Shown: one piece after another, positions 45,453-54,619 of the stretch
Layout: every line of letters begins with the position of its first letter
How positions within the stretch are numbered: position 1 is the first letter of the stretch
Assembly (NCBI GenBank): GCA_029258955.1
Contig: JAPDJT010000028.1
Coordinates: 17,253-81,252, forward strand
Direction: 5' to 3'
Source: Thermoplasmatota archaeon
GTDB taxonomy: Archaea > Thermoplasmatota > E2 > UBA202 > JdFR-43
DNA length: 64,000 nt
Made by a program: the position numbers and the translations under genes
Notes under the pieces: model-generated
Told to the model about the DNA's origin: nothing
Database searches by the model: none
Seen by the model: the letters and a program-made list of their open reading frames with translations, nothing else

Positions 45453-48400
45453 TTATCCTTGCCATTCATATGCTCCAATGTCATAAGCGCTTCCATAAGG
45501 GCGAGAATTTCCATCCAAATCATATGCAATGCCTTCATTTGTGCCATTGTCTATAGCTGGACTTCCATTGCTTAAATGAAAATCATCTGTAGAGACGAAA
45601 AGAGGATCATATGCCATATCATTAAATCCATTTCCAGTATCATTATACCATAGCTTATTGTTTATTTCCTGTCTTGTATAATAAATATGGCTTGTAAAAT
45701 CTGCAGTTATTTCTCCATCTTCCCTGCTGTAATATAAATTGTAGTTTTCATCCAAATCAACACTTTCCCCAAAATAAACTCCTCCATAGTTAAATGCAAA
45801 AATGTTATTCCTCATGTAAACATAAGTATAGAGAGGAGCATCATATGCTACATACATTCCATAATCTCCATAAAATCCATTTCTTGCAACAGTATTTCCA
45901 ATAAGCCAATAACTGCCTCCCTCCGTTAAAACAATTCCAGCCAGTCCATTTAAACAAGATAAAGAGCCTATTATGGAACAGTTTTTCTCCCATAGTTTTA
46001 TTCCATTTCTTTCATTTCCTTTTGAGATGCAAAGAATGACAGTTGTATTAGATGCTTTTGAATCAAAGCCATCTCCAGCATTTTGCATAGCAATGCATTT
46101 TTCAAAAGTTATGTTATTGCCTTTCTCAATGGCAAATCCATCTGCTGCAGTATCGCTTCCATTTCCATTGTTGCATGATGTTGTATTGTATATGTAAATG
46201 TCATAAACTGGACCGGGAGCACAATCTAAGCCTAACAAACTATTATTGCACAAATAACAATTTCTAATGAAAATATGATCTGCTGTAACATTTGAATAAG
46301 CATATTCTGTTATTCTTATGGCAGTATCACAGCTCGTTATCTTTAATCCATTGAGGCATACATAGCTGTTATTTCCAAGCATAACTACGCCATAAGCTGT
46401 AAAATTTCTTATGCTTATATTTTCAATTTTTATATATTTGCAATCTTTGTTTATAATTATTCCATGAGCAAGCTGTTTATTTCCATTTATTATGACTTTC
46501 TCATTTTTATATGCCTTTAAAGTAATAAAGCCGTTTTTATTCCCTGTTTTGTTGAAATATATGCTTTCATTGTAAATTCCATTTCTTACAATGATTTCAT
46601 CTTTTGGATTTGCAACATCTAAAGCATGCTGTATAGTTTTAAAAGGCTGGCTAATTGAGCCAATGTTTGTATCGCTCCCCCAGGGAGCAACGTATAATTT
46701 CCTTCCATTTTTAACCCAGTACATGTAAAGTTTTCCACTGTTTGCCAGTACAGCATGTAATTTTTCGGTAGCGAATGAACCAACAGGATTTCCTTCAAAG
46801 AAGAAGTCACGAGAAGCATTTATGAATGATTCTTTTGCCACCTTTAAATAAGTTTCATTTCCTGTGAAGAAGTATGCATACATTAAACCATCTGAAATTT
46901 TAAGCATCCATGCATTTACATGCCAATCAGAATAGCTTCCATCTCCATACCATCTATATACGAAATGAGGATAATTTGATGAATCTGTAGAGTGATTTAT
47001 GTAAGTGTATTTCAAAAGCCAGTTTGCATATCCAATTAAAGATGACAAAGCTTCGTTATGCAATTTTCCATACCATTGTTCATAGCATGTTATGAATCTT
47101 CCCAATGAATCCATGAGCATACCAATTTGCCATGGAGCAACGCTTTCGCTTGCATGAGAAGCGTTGGCACCATCTTTATACCACTTTGTATTGAAATGAC
47201 TTTCATTTATTGTTTTGTTTATTGCTTCCAAATAACTTTTATCCCATGTATGCATGTAGGCATCTGTTAAAATTTGCAAGATTTGTGCTGGTGCTCTTGC
47301 TTCATTTGAAGTAGTTGCGCTATAGCCTGGCTCTCCCGGCCCATTCATAACACGCCATCTTGTATTGTTGGCTATTTCCATGGCAGCCTCTAAAGCCTTT
47401 TCATATCCTGTCAAGTAGTAATAATAGAAGAGACCCCTGTTGAACTGGAATTCAGGATGAGGAGAAGAGCCCCTATGAGGATTGGCTGAGCCATTTGAGC
47501 CATGCTCACTGTGCCAGAACATTCCACCCCAGCACCACTGTATCCAATATGAAGATGGCTGTGATGGATCTCCATGATGTACATGCAAAATATCTACATC
47601 TGCAGAATGTCTATTGGCTTCTTCCGCCAATGTAAACCATTTCTTCCAATTCTCATTTAATCTTGCAAGCCTAACTGCTTGGAAAAGCATTCCATAGCCA
47701 AAATCATATTGTAAATTAGATTGTCCCATTCCATTATCCTCATCTACAACCCTAACATCTCCAAAATGAAGCCATCCATAGAAGTCAGGATATTCTCTTA
47801 TTTCAAATAAGTTGCTCTGCCATGTGTAGCTAGCAACACTTCCATTTACAGCAGCTAGGTTATTTGCCTCATAATCAGAAAAATTTGTTGGATCATATAT
47901 GGAGGCAAAATCAAAAACTCCTGAATTTATATACCAGCTTGCATTTGCCCAAGCCATAACTGGATGATAAAATGAAGCCATCTCATTTTCCAAATTTGTA
48001 TTGTTATCATGGAAGAAGTAAAATAGCTCGTGAGTTTTATGCTCTCCTACCCTATGAACAAATGGAATGGCATAATAGCATGGCATAACCCTCGCATATA
48101 CTTTATTTCCTTCTATTTCTAAAGCAGATGGATAACTCTGCCAGAAATACCTTTTAGCTATAGCTAATCCTTTTTCATTGTCATATAAATCAATCCATGC
48201 TTCTGCTCTATTTCCTTGCTCTATGGTTGCATTATTTACATAAATTCTATAGCCCCTGAAAGTAGGATGACGCCAGTAATCACTTCTGTTCCAGTCATCT
48301 CCTCCACTGCTATCTTGATAAATCAGTATATCATCGGTTGAAGACATTGCATTACTATATGTACTTCCATTTCCATATACTCTATAGTTTAATGAAGATA

Positions 48401-51400
48401 AGTTAAGATACATAACTAAGGAAATATCTTCAAATGTTATGTGATTTGGGCTATCAAAAGTAAAACAATCCGGTTGTCCCGCTCCATTATTTAGAACTGC
48501 TAAATCATTTTCCTCGGTATAAAAAATTCTTAGGAAAGATTGATTTGCATATACATAAATGCGCATTGTGAAATTTAAGCAGGAGTTGCTATTATTTACG
48601 TGTGAGCCCTTTATTTTTATTACACTTCTTACTTTTCCATATTTTTCCACTTTTATTGAAACATTTGTTCCATAGAATTTTACACCTGTTTCATTTGTTA
48701 CAATTATATCTCCATAATCAGCAACTTTCTTCCATGTGCCATTTACATTAAGCCATACATCTTCCAGAAAATGGAATTCTGTTTTATTTAAAGTGAAGCG
48801 AAGTTTCCCTGTATTTACAATCACATCATTTCCATTTTCTGTTATTGTTAATGGAGAGGAAAAGCTACTTTGAGTAACATTTTCTCCATATTCAATGTAA
48901 TAAATTTTTTCTCCATTTGCTGGTAAATCTGCTATAAAATCAACAAGCACCCATTTTACACTCCCGTCTTTCCATGTTGCCAAAGCTGTAAAATCAGCTG
49001 GAATTTCATTTAAGTTTTCATCTAGGAGGCGAATATTGTTTATTGATGAAAGTTCTCCTTTTGGGAAAGGAAAACCAGATGTTACTGGAACAGTTCTATC
49101 ATAACTAAGACTGTTTTCAACATAAATTGGAAGAAGGGAAGCAGTTACTGTTTCGCTACTTACCACTACTTCCTTTGTTAGACTTGCTTTTGCACCATCA
49201 TCATCTATAACAGTAAGCGTTACATTATATGTTCCAGCTTTCGCATATTTATGCTTTGCAACTACTTGCCATTCTCCTCCATATACAACTCCTTCATTTC
49301 CTCCAATGCAATCATTTGCATCTCCATCAAACTTCCACCATGATACTAATCCATTTGTTGTTACATTTCCAATATAATTCTGATAAATTTCATCAGCACT
49401 TAATGCTCTATTATAAATCCTAACATCATCTATTGAACCATTAAATGGTGAATATCCTCTGCTTATCATAAGATTATTTATGCTTACATCTATAGTTTTT
49501 CCACTATCAGTAGAAGATACCCATATTTCATTTCCATCTACATATATCCTTTTGTATGTTCCATCATATGTTGCAACAACATGATGCCATTCATTCAACG
49601 GAACAATATAATCTGGATATTCAAAGGAAGTTAACGAGCCACTACTCCACCATCTAACAAAGGGATGACCATTATATAAGGTAAATAAATAGGCATTCTT
49701 TTTAAATAAAATATATCTTGAACCATCATTTGACGCAGGATAAATCCATGCTTCAAAAGTAAATGCATTCGTTATATCCAAACTTGCATCATTTCCACAA
49801 TCAACATAATCATCTACACCATCAAAGGATATGCATTTTCCAGCTCTGGTTACATTTCCATCACCGAAGTTCCAGATGTAGTCGGTTATATCATTGTCGA
49901 TGTCATGGCATTGGCTGTAGAATGAAATGTTTTCATTGTCATAAGGTTGAGATGGCTCCCATGAGAAGTTTGCTGTAGGAGCATGATTTGCATTTACTAA
50001 TGGAAGCATATCTCCTCCATTGGCAATGTTGTTATTATTGTTATATGGAAGCATTGTATTTCCAAGTCCATCTCCATCAGTATCGTAGCCGAGATAATTG
50101 CTCCAGTAATTTCCGCCAAGCCATGCTCCTCCTATTATATTGCTCCCTGCTGTCTTGCTTATGTTCCATTTGTTATTTCCGTTGTCCCATGCATTGTTTG
50201 TATTGTTAAAGTAGTTGTTGTAAATGAGGTTGTTGGAAGAATACCCTAATTCAATTCCCCACCCTCCGTTTTGCTCAATGATATTGCTATGTATAACATT
50301 GTTGTTAGCATTATACCACAAATCTATTCCATTATTTGTATTTGAATAAATGTGATTCTCTAAAACAACATTATTAGTTGAATTTACGAGCTCTATTCCA
50401 TAATCATTGTTTGCATAAACACTATTATTTTGTATAGTTATATAGCTTGAATTATCTATTTCTATTCCATAATTGTTGCTATATACTTCATTATTAAGCA
50501 ATTTATTATCATGGCAATGCAAGCCAACTTCTATACCCCATTGATTATCATGAATGTTGTTACCAGAAACAGTTATGTTATAGCTGTTATCCCATAAAAC
50601 AATTCCTTCTCTATTATTTCCATATATGTGATTTCCAATAATGGAATGATTCCAGACACTATGCAAAGAAATTCCAGCATTATTTGAATAAACTGTATTT
50701 CCTTTTACAATACAATTTGTTGCAGAAGAAAGCAAACTAATTCCATCTTCTCCATTATCATATATAACATTGCCTATAATTGAATTATCTTGACTGCTTT
50801 CCACCAATATTCCATCAAATGTATTTCCGTAAGCTGTATTGTTGTAAAACATATTTCCATTGCTTCCTGTTGAAATTAAAATTCCACAGTCAGCATTATT
50901 GTATGCAGTATTAGAAGAAACATTGTTGTTACTGCTGTTTGGTTCAAGAATTATTCCAGTTTCTCCATTTTCATATGCTTCATTTTTAGCAATGTAATTG
51001 CTATTTGAATACATGAGCAAAATACCTTCGCCATTATTTCCAATTCCATTCCAATAAACTGTATTGCCTTCAATTTTATTTCCAGAAGAGTAGTAAAGCA
51101 ATATTCCATCAAATGAATTGTTGTGAATAATGTTGCCAAATACGCTTACATTTGTTGACTGGTTAAGCAGTATGCCACAATCTCCATTAAAAGCAATGAT
51201 GCAATTCGAAATGTTTATATTTGTAACTCCCTCAATATAAATTCCTTCCTCTCCACCATTTCTTGCTGTAATGTTTGATATGCTAACATTATCGGCAACA
51301 ATAGCAAAAACATCTCCCGTTCCACCGCCATCAACTATAACAAGAGAAGCATCCTCACCAATTACATTTACTTCCTTATTTACAATAACATTTTCATTAT

Positions 51401-53333
51401 ACAGGCCAGCATAAACAATAACTTTTCCTCCATCCAAAACAGCATTTATTCCATCCTGTATGGAAGCAAAATGGTCATATCCCCATCCTGGAGTAGCTGT
51501 AGTATAATCATCATCTACATATACAACCAATGGAGTAGTTGAAAATGAAAGCTCCGCTCCCTGAGATGTGCCACCAGCGTTGCTTGCCACCGCCCTGTAA
51601 TAATAGGTTGTTCCTGGAGTCAATCCATTCAATGTATAGCTGAAAGTTCCAGTGCTTGTCATTGTTTGTTTTGTTGTATTGAAAGCATAATCTTGCCAGC
51701 TTGTATGGCTTACAGTATCATAAACAAACCATACTTGGCTACTTGTATCTCCTCCTAAGCTTGTTAAATTACCATTTAGCTGAGCAGAATATCCTCCAAC
51801 ATTTGTAGCTGATAAAGTTTCAACAGTAGGTGTTGCAATTAAATTGAGAATAGTTTGAGCATAAACATTTGCATTGTTTACTGTGCTAACAGGAGGATCA
51901 GGTGATATTGAAATAATATCTCCAGATGCATTTGGATTATATGTGGCAAAATATTCTATGGAAAAATTGAGCAAAGTTCCTGTTGTTGAATCTCCTCCAT
52001 CATAAATTTTAATGTAAAAATTCTGTCCATCAATGCTAGCAACATCCATAAATTCAGTTATATCAAAGACAATTAAATTTGATGGAAATGCAGATGGTGC
52101 TCCTCTATAATACCAATCGTTAAATGCTTTTTCCGCTATAGGTGAGGAAGTAGAGCCCATTCCAACATAAATGTCACATTGTGTTCTATCATTATGGTTT
52201 ATTTCAAAAGAAGCCAATAAATGGGGCTCATATGCTGTCTTATCTATCATAAACATGTAGTATTGTACCCTCCTCTTCATTGCTTCATATGATATCCAGT
52301 AGAATCCATCATTGTCATGGTCTCCACTCCATCCTGTTCCCCATGAATTTGCTACTTTAAAAGCTCCGTATCTTGTGACCCCCTCCTCAATATAAGGACC
52401 AAAATTGTCATCATATCCTACAATAACATTTGCATGATTTGTGCCGGAAGGATTGTAGTTATCTACTGTCCATAAATCACCATCTGGAGTATCATATAAA
52501 TCTGAATAATTGTAAGCATTTATGCTTATAACAGCAAGATTATCATTTGCAAGCAATGTTTTTAAATTATCTAATTCAGCATCTGTTGTTGCCCATGCCC
52601 AATTGTATCCACTATCCGCCCTATACAGAGGGGCTTCTCTCCATGCTTCCTCGCTAGGCCAACTTGTTGAATCTGTTGGATCATAAGGCATTCTTTGCCA
52701 GGAAGCACATCCTATTTTTTCAATTAATTCCATTGCATCAAAATATGTAGAGCCACCGTCATCACTTCCAGTCCAGTATAAAATTTGATGATATACAAAA
52801 TCTGGACTCATTATTTTATCCTGCTTTTTATCTGGCTCCCCGTAATATCCTCCAACCCAAACCACATCAGACAAATCCCATCCATGTTCCTTTGCCTCCT
52901 GATAAGTTTTTGTATAATAAGCTACAGCAAAGCAAACACAAGAACCTTCACCATCCTGATTTCCAATTGGAGGGAACCAAATGTCCTGAGAATTATCAAC
53001 GCTTGCTGGCAAAGTTCCATCAGTAGCGATGCTATCAACAACATACAAATTTTGAGCTATTTCATCCCATTTTTCAGCGGTAGGAGGCGCTAAACCAGTG
53101 CCATGTCCATCAATTTTAACATTATAATTTTTTCCTTCTTCATATGTTCCCACTATCTCCTTTATTGATACAAGCTCTTCTGGTGTAACTTTATGCTTAT
53201 AAATTTTTAAGCCATCTACAAAATCTATAATCTGTGCTTTTCCATCATTTTGAATATTTTTTGTTGACAGAGGTATAGCTACACTGCTTGCCAAAACTAC
53301 AAATATACACGCAACCATAGCTTCCTTCTTCAT
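45453..53333 (-). CDS. Giant secreted protein: papain-like peptidase, beta-helices, PKD/LamG, rhamnogalacturonan-lyase-like
   Basis: 2626 residues. Signal peptide (MKKEAMVACIFVVLASSVAIP), then a papain-like domain (~100-365) with a Cys near 132 (GEGSCVCFA), His in SGTNHANVIVGYDD (~301) and Asn in VANSWGTGW (~329). Fn3-like domain (~500-600). NosD-type right-handed beta-helix (~610-1110) with many N-N-x-I repeats. PKD domain with a LamG module nested in it (~1120-1390). Next a PcRGLX/YetA-like (PL26-type) module: SGFPFPKGELSSINNIRLLD, LATWKDGSVKWVLVDF and a later helical toroid (~1400-2210). Last, a C-terminal beta-helix ending SAYDIGAYEW. Probably attacks complex organic matter outside the cell. 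Whether the lyase is active cannot be judged. Confidence 0.85.
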   Translation of the reverse strand: MKKEAMVACIFVVLASSVAIPLSTKNIQNDGKAQIIDFVDGLKIYKHKVTPEELVSIKEIVGTYEEGKNYNVKIDGHGTGLAPPTAEKWDEIAQNLYVVDSIATDGTLPASVDNSQDIWFPPIGNQDGEGSCVCFAVAYYTKTYQEAKEHGWDLSDVVWVGGYYGEPDKKQDKIMSPDFVYHQILYWTGSDDGGSTYFDAMELIEKIGCASWQRMPYDPTDSTSWPSEEAWREAPLYRADSGYNWAWATTDAELDNLKTLLANDNLAVISINAYNYSDLYDTPDGDLWTVDNYNPSGTNHANVIVGYDDNFGPYIEEGVTRYGAFKVANSWGTGWSGDHDNDGFYWISYEAMKRRVQYYMFMIDKTAYEPHLLASFEINHNDRTQCDIYVGMGSTSSPIAEKAFNDWYYRGAPSAFPSNLIVFDITEFMDVASIDGQNFYIKIYDGGDSTTGTLLNFSIEYFATYNPNASGDIISISPDPPVSTVNNANVYAQTILNLIATPTVETLSATNVGGYSAQLNGNLTSLGGDTSSQVWFVYDTVSHTSWQDYAFNTTKQTMTSTGTFSYTLNGLTPGTTYYYRAVASNAGGTSQGAELSFSTTPLVVYVDDDYTTATPGWGYDHFASIQDGINAVLDGGKVIVYAGLYNENVIVNKEVNVIGEDASLVIVDGGGTGDVFAIVADNVSISNITARNGGEEGIYIEGVTNINISNCIIAFNGDCGILLNQSTNVSVFGNIIHNNSFDGILLYYSSGNKIEGNTVYWNGIGNNGEGILLMYSNSNYIAKNEAYENGETGIILEPNSSNNNVSSNTAYNNADCGILISTGSNGNMFYNNTAYGNTFDGILVESSQDNSIIGNVIYDNGEDGISLLSSATNCIVKGNTVYSNNAGISLHSVWNHSIIGNHIYGNNREGIVLWDNSYNITVSGNNIHDNQWGIEVGLHCHDNKLLNNEVYSNNYGIEIDNSSYITIQNNSVYANNDYGIELVNSTNNVVLENHIYSNTNNGIDLWYNANNNVIHSNIIEQNGGWGIELGYSSNNLIYNNYFNNTNNAWDNGNNKWNISKTAGSNIIGGAWLGGNYWSNYLGYDTDGDGLGNTMLPYNNNNNIANGGDMLPLVNANHAPTANFSWEPSQPYDNENISFYSQCHDIDNDITDYIWNFGDGNVTRAGKCISFDGVDDYVDCGNDASLDITNAFTFEAWIYPASNDGSRYILFKKNAYLFTLYNGHPFVRWWSSGSLTSFEYPDYIVPLNEWHHVVATYDGTYKRIYVDGNEIWVSSTDSGKTIDVSINNLMISRGYSPFNGSIDDVRIYNRALSADEIYQNYIGNVTTNGLVSWWKFDGDANDCIGGNEGVVYGGEWQVVAKHKYAKAGTYNVTLTVIDDDGAKASLTKEVVVSSETVTASLLPIYVENSLSYDRTVPVTSGFPFPKGELSSINNIRLLDENLNEIPADFTALATWKDGSVKWVLVDFIADLPANGEKIYYIEYGENVTQSSFSSPLTITENGNDVIVNTGKLRFTLNKTEFHFLEDVWLNVNGTWKKVADYGDIIVTNETGVKFYGTNVSIKVEKYGKVRSVIKIKGSHVNNSNSCLNFTMRIYVYANQSFLRIFYTEENDLAVLNNGAGQPDCFTFDSPNHITFEDISLVMYLNLSSLNYRVYGNGSTYSNAMSSTDDILIYQDSSGGDDWNRSDYWRHPTFRGYRIYVNNATIEQGNRAEAWIDLYDNEKGLAIAKRYFWQSYPSALEIEGNKVYARVMPCYYAIPFVHRVGEHKTHELFYFFHDNNTNLENEMASFYHPVMAWANASWYINSGVFDFASIYDPTNFSDYEANNLAAVNGSVASYTWQSNLFEIREYPDFYGWLHFGDVRVVDEDNGMGQSNLQYDFGYGMLFQAVRLARLNENWKKWFTLAEEANRHSADVDILHVHHGDPSQPSSYWIQWCWGGMFWHSEHGSNGSANPHRGSSPHPEFQFNRGLFYYYYLTGYEKALEAAMEIANNTRWRVMNGPGEPGYSATTSNEARAPAQILQILTDAYMHTWDKSYLEAINKTINESHFNTKWYKDGANASHASESVAPWQIGMLMDSLGRFITCYEQWYGKLHNEALSSLIGYANWLLKYTYINHSTDSSNYPHFVYRWYGDGSYSDWHVNAWMLKISDGLMYAYFFTGNETYLKVAKESFINASRDFFFEGNPVGSFATEKLHAVLANSGKLYMYWVKNGRKLYVAPWGSDTNIGSISQPFKTIQHALDVANPKDEIIVRNGIYNESIYFNKTGNKNGFITLKAYKNEKVIINGNKQLAHGIIINKDCKYIKIENISIRNFTAYGVVMLGNNSYVCLNGLKITSCDTAIRITEYAYSNVTADHIFIRNCYLCNNSLLGLDCAPGPVYDIYIYNTTSCNNGNGSDTAADGFAIEKGNNITFEKCIAMQNAGDGFDSKASNTTVILCISKGNERNGIKLWEKNCSIIGSLSCLNGLAGIVLTEGGSYWLIGNTVARNGFYGDYGMYVAYDAPLYTYVYMRNNIFAFNYGGVYFGESVDLDENYNLYYSREDGEITADFTSHIYYTRQEINNKLWYNDTGNGFNDMAYDPLFVSTDDFHLSNGSPAIDNGTNEGIAYDLDGNSRPYGSAYDIGAYEWQG

Positions 53334-53468
53334 AAAAAATTAATAAAAATTGATATATAAACAATTTGTTTTGCAAGCAGATTGATAGCAAACATTTTTA
53401 AATGTCATATTATACATAAATAATTGAGAATGAGGATGAATGGAATTCGTTGAAAATTAATGGATAGA

Positions 53469-53514
53469 GATGTTATTATAGCCTTTCCTTCATGCAATAA
53501 TCAGCCAATGACAA
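53469..53514 (-). repeat. Dispersed palindromic element copy
   Basis: Strong copy: GATGTTATTATAGCC, TTTCCTTCATGCAATAAT, CAGCCAATGACAATC. Confidence 0.65.
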
Positions 53515-53557
53515 TCTTTGCTTTCATTTTTAACAGACTCAAATTAATGAATAAAAA

Positions 53558-53603
53558 GCTTGCTATGGCATAATCCTACATGTGAAATAGTAAATGACAG
53601 TGA
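53558..53603 (-). repeat. Dispersed palindromic element copy
   Basis: Reads GCTTGCTATGGCATAATCC, ACATGTGAAATAGTAAATGA and CAGTG. Confidence 0.5.
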
Positions 53604-53672
53604 TTCATTCATTCAAATTTTCATTTTCAAAAATTCATTAAAATTCTTATATACATTGAGCTTCCAAAACTT

Positions 53673-54122
53673 ATGAAAAGAGCAGTTATTGTTCTACTTA
53701 GCTTACTAAGCCTCTTTTCACTAATGATTTATGGAAGCGTTGAACACGATAAAAAGGATCCAGATATGGATTACATTTTACTCCATTATAAAGAATTTTT
53801 AGGAAAAGAAGTGCATTTTTCTGGAAAAGTTTTGGATGGGATGGGAAACGAATATGAATTAAAACTTATTGAGGCTCCTTATACAAAAATAAATGTAACA
53901 ATAAATGCAACTTTGAAAAAAGGAGATATTGTAGAAGTATTAGGAATTTTAGATACTCAAAATCATGTAACAGCTAAAGACTATTTAGTTATGAAAAAAT
54001 GGGACTATTGGCTTATTTTTATTCGTTCTTTACCAGCTATACCTTTTGTTCTCTACTTATTTTTCAAAGAATGGAAATTTAATGTTAAAAAATTTAGATT
54101 TGAGGTGAAGAGAAATGCCTGA
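53673..54122 (+). CDS. Small membrane protein with an OB-fold-like external domain
   Basis: 149 residues: an N-terminal hydrophobic segment (AVIVLLSLLSLFSLMIYG), an external beta-rich domain of ~75 residues (GKEVHFSGKVLDGMGNEYEL, KKGDIVEVLGILD) resembling nucleic-acid or sugar-binding OB folds, then a second membrane helix (WLIFIRSLPAIPFVLYLFF) and a basic cytoplasmic tail. Function unknown. Leaderless-type start (TTATATAC ~22 nt upstream). Overlaps the next gene by 8 nt, where the SD GAGGTGAAG for that gene lies, so the two are co-translated. Confidence 0.75.
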   Translation: MKRAVIVLLSLLSLFSLMIYGSVEHDKKDPDMDYILLHYKEFLGKEVHFSGKVLDGMGNEYELKLIEAPYTKINVTINATLKKGDIVEVLGILDTQNHVTAKDYLVMKKWDYWLIFIRSLPAIPFVLYLFFKEWKFNVKKFRFEVKRNA

Positions 54123-54549
54123 TTGGCTTACCCATAGTTTGACAGGATGGATAATTGGCAAAGCATGGAGAAAAAGTATTTCTTTGGTTGTTGTAGGGAC
54201 ATTACTTCCAGATTTGGTTAAAATACAGCTCATTTTTGATTTTTTAAATGCAGATACCCAACATTTTTTTGATGCTCTTCATACACCAATAGCTACTATT
54301 TTTGTTGCCTTAGCTATATCAACTCTTTTTCCAGATATAATAGAGGCTTTTATCTTACTCTACACAGGAGCTTTGTCTCATTACTTTCTGGACTTTTTCT
54401 TAGAACATCCATACGGAGGGATGCGCCTTCTTTATCCTTTTAGCTGGAATGAATACCAGTTTCATCTTATTCCATCAACAAATTATTGGATGACAGTAGT
54501 TGCAATAATAATCGGTATCATATTTTATGTTATTTTCAAAAAACACTGA
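54115..54549 (+). CDS. YdjM/DUF457-like membrane-bound metal-dependent hydrolase
   Basis: 144 residues with four hydrophobic helices. Conserved polar residues typical of the family are visible: PDWLTHSLTGWIIG at the N-terminus, GTLLPDLVKI, DALHTPIATI and GALSHYFLDFFLEHPYGG. The His/Asp set suggests metal binding within the membrane. Proteins of this family are called LexA-binding inner-membrane hydrolases in bacteria; their reaction is not established. It pairs with the OB-like membrane protein upstream. Confidence 0.8.
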   Translation: MPDWLTHSLTGWIIGKAWRKSISLVVVGTLLPDLVKIQLIFDFLNADTQHFFDALHTPIATIFVALAISTLFPDIIEAFILLYTGALSHYFLDFFLEHPYGGMRLLYPFSWNEYQFHLIPSTNYWMTVVAIIIGIIFYVIFKKH

Positions 54550-54556
54550 ATGAAAT

Positions 54557-54601
54557 GTGCTATTACAGTGATTTTCTCACGATAATAATATTTGACCAAT
54601 T
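54557..54601 (-). repeat. Dispersed palindromic element copy (diverged)
   Basis: Reads GTGCTATTACAGTG, TTTTCTCACGATAATAAT, ATTTGACCAATT between two convergent genes. Flanked on the left by TGAATGAAAT. Confidence 0.4.
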
Positions 54602-54619
54602 TTTGTCATTGCAAGCCAT

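Larger units (their letters stand above)
53334..53672. other. Intergenic region with two palindromic elements and divergent promoters
   Basis: Two element copies (53469-53514 and 53558-53603, both minus) with CTTTCATT and GATTCATTCATTC flanks. A TATA-like TTCTTATATACATT near 53645-53658 is ~22 nt before ATG 53673. On the minus strand AT-rich sequence near 53345-53360 may serve the giant protein. Confidence 0.55.

Noticed and set aside
50000..50960. Dockerin-type calcium loops (the segment containing DTDGDGLGN in the giant protein).
   Set aside because: Only one loop, located at the end of a NosD-type beta-helix where this motif is usual; dockerins need a duplicated loop-helix.
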